Both the position numbers and the translations under genes were made by a program. This document shows positions 6,589-7,469 of a stretch of 7,469 bases of DNA, piece by piece. Within the stretch, counting starts at the first letter, position 1. Each line of letters starts with the position of its first letter. Source of the DNA: an uncultured Gemella sp. GTDB taxonomy: Bacteria; Bacillota; Bacilli; Staphylococcales; Gemellaceae. Below the pieces are notes generated by a model. The model did no database searches. It had not been told where the DNA came from and saw nothing but the letters and a program-made list of their open reading frames with translations. The stretch is from contig CAMBPW010000045.1 in NCBI GenBank assembly GCA_945869755.1, positions 1-7,469 of the forward strand, given 5' to 3'.

Positions 6589-7386
6589 GTGAATAAAATA
6601 AGTAAACAAGAAATAAAAAAAATATCGCTTGAAATATTAACTCATATTGATAAATTTTGCAGAGAAAACAATATAAAATACTTCATTAATTATGGCACAT
6701 TGTTAGGTGCTGTTCGGCACAAAGGATTTATACCTTGGGATGACGATATAGATATTTCTATGACTAGAGAAAATTACGATAAATTTATTAAACTATATAA
6801 GCAAGACACATCCAAATATAAAATAATTTCTTTAGAAAATACAGAAAATTACTATAACAATTTTATTAAAATAGAAGATACAGAAACCGTAATAAAATTT
6901 GAAAATACAATAAAAACTTATAATTCAGGAATTTTTATTGACATCTTCCCTATAGATTACTTTAATGATTATAGAATAATTAAATATTCATATATACTAG
7001 AAAGTTTGAAATTTATTTGTTCAGGAAAAAAAGAGTACATAATATATAAAAATAACAAATTAAAAAATATTTATAGACTTTTTCTTTGGTATACACTAAG
7101 ATTAATAAACCCACGTGTTTTTGCAATTCTAATTGAAAAACTAATAAAAAAATATCAAACTAATAATCCTACATTCGCAGCTTTCATTATATCATCTAAT
7201 AAAGATAAAGATATTTTACCATTAAACACCGGTGAAGAATTAATAGAACTAGAATTTGAAAATAAAAAATTCTTTGCTCCAAAAAATTATGATGAAATAT
7301 TATCAGGAATATATGGTGAATATATGACCCCTCCTCCTGTAGCAGAGCAAATAGACCACAATTTTGAAGCTTATTACAAAATATAA
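6589..7386 (+). CDS. licD: LicD-family phosphocholine transferase
   Basis: A 265-residue soluble protein of the LicD family, which in pneumococcus and Haemophilus moves phosphocholine from CDP-choline onto sugars of teichoic acid or lipooligosaccharide. The diagnostic nucleotidyltransferase-like core is present: NYGTLLGAVRHKGFIPW (34-50) runs into DDDIDI (51-56), whose aspartates should bind metal. A second conserved element, GIFIDIFPIDYF (114-125), follows. The C-terminal FFAPKNYDEIL (228-238), YGEYM (242-246), TPPP and QIDH (254-257) are as in family members. Length is normal. It starts with GTG, with CGGAGAAA 10 bases upstream, and there is no nearer ATG that would keep the conserved N-terminus. 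It is the second gene of the rightward operon and ends in a terminator. Some LicD relatives transfer other phosphodiester groups, but licA and licB nearby favour phosphocholine. Confidence 0.92.
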   Translation: MNKISKQEIKKISLEILTHIDKFCRENNIKYFINYGTLLGAVRHKGFIPWDDDIDISMTRENYDKFIKLYKQDTSKYKIISLENTENYYNNFIKIEDTETVIKFENTIKTYNSGIFIDIFPIDYFNDYRIIKYSYILESLKFICSGKKEYIIYKNNKLKNIYRLFLWYTLRLINPRVFAILIEKLIKKYQTNNPTFAAFIISSNKDKDILPLNTGEELIELEFENKKFFAPKNYDEILSGIYGEYMTPPPVAEQIDHNFEAYYKI

Positions 7387-7430
7387 AATCCTAAACAATA
7401 AATGTTTAGGATTTTCTATTTTTTTATTTT
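7385..7430 (+). terminator. Rho-independent terminator after licD
   Basis: A perfect 13-bp stem (left arm 7385-7397, core ATCCTAAACA; right arm 7403-7415) with a five-base ATAAA loop is followed by CTA and seven T (7419-7425), then four more T after one A. The left arm begins within the licD stop codon. On the opposite strand the hairpin is followed by TTTTATATTTT, so it could also stop a convergent transcript from the right, less strongly. Confidence 0.9.
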
Positions 7431-7469
7431 AAAACTAAAGTTTATAACTTATAATACCTATAACTTCTT

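Noticed and set aside
10..7386. Insertion sequence, transposase remnant, CRISPR array, tRNA or phage genes
   Set aside because: All long frames encode recognisable surface-glycan or choline genes, and the gaps are too short. I saw no terminal inverted repeats, spaced repeats or tRNA-like folds.
7427..7455. Possible rightward promoter with TATAAT at 7450-7455
   Set aside because: There is no convincing -35 box at 16-18 bases, and TATAAT-like strings arise often by chance in sequence this AT-rich.

Overview
This is a very AT-rich window (by eye about three quarters A+T). It uses the standard genetic code, AGGAG-type ribosome binding sites and A-tract/U-tract rich signals. Seven genes fill almost all of it. 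Together they look like a cell-surface polysaccharide or teichoic-acid locus that adds phosphocholine. The gene set resembles the lic1 (licABC) and lic2 (tacF-licD) loci of Streptococcus pneumoniae and relatives. The composition points to a low-GC Firmicute, for example a Gemella-like or clostridial organism. Fusobacteria and a few other AT-rich groups also carry lic genes, so the genus cannot be fixed from this sequence.

Layout. Two transcription units diverge from a 129-bp spacer (4966-5094) that holds back-to-back sigma70-type promoters. Leftward (minus strand) run a family-2 glycosyltransferase (4965-3979), a family-4 glycosyltransferase (3966-2851) and a P-loop sulfotransferase-like protein (2858-1827). 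The three are tightly packed, and a rho-independent hairpin built on the last stop codon closes them off. A second leftward unit follows with its own likely promoter: licA (choline kinase, 1747-872) overlapping licB (choline permease, 885-10). A Shine-Dalgarno sequence lies across the licB stop codon at the left edge, so the operon almost certainly continues, perhaps into licC. Rightward (plus strand) run a Wzx/TacF-like flippase (5095-6564) and a LicD-family phosphotransferase (6589-7386, GTG start), ended by a strong 13-bp hairpin terminator.

How the genes may work together (inference). LicB imports choline and LicA phosphorylates it. A cytidylyltransferase outside the window would make CDP-choline. 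The glycosyltransferases assemble a lipid-linked repeat, LicD attaches phosphocholine, and the flippase exports the decorated unit. The sulfotransferase is the unexpected partner: if active it would add a negatively charged sulfate to the same glycan or a related one. The initiating sugar-phosphate transferase, the polymerase and the cytidylyltransferase are not in this window.
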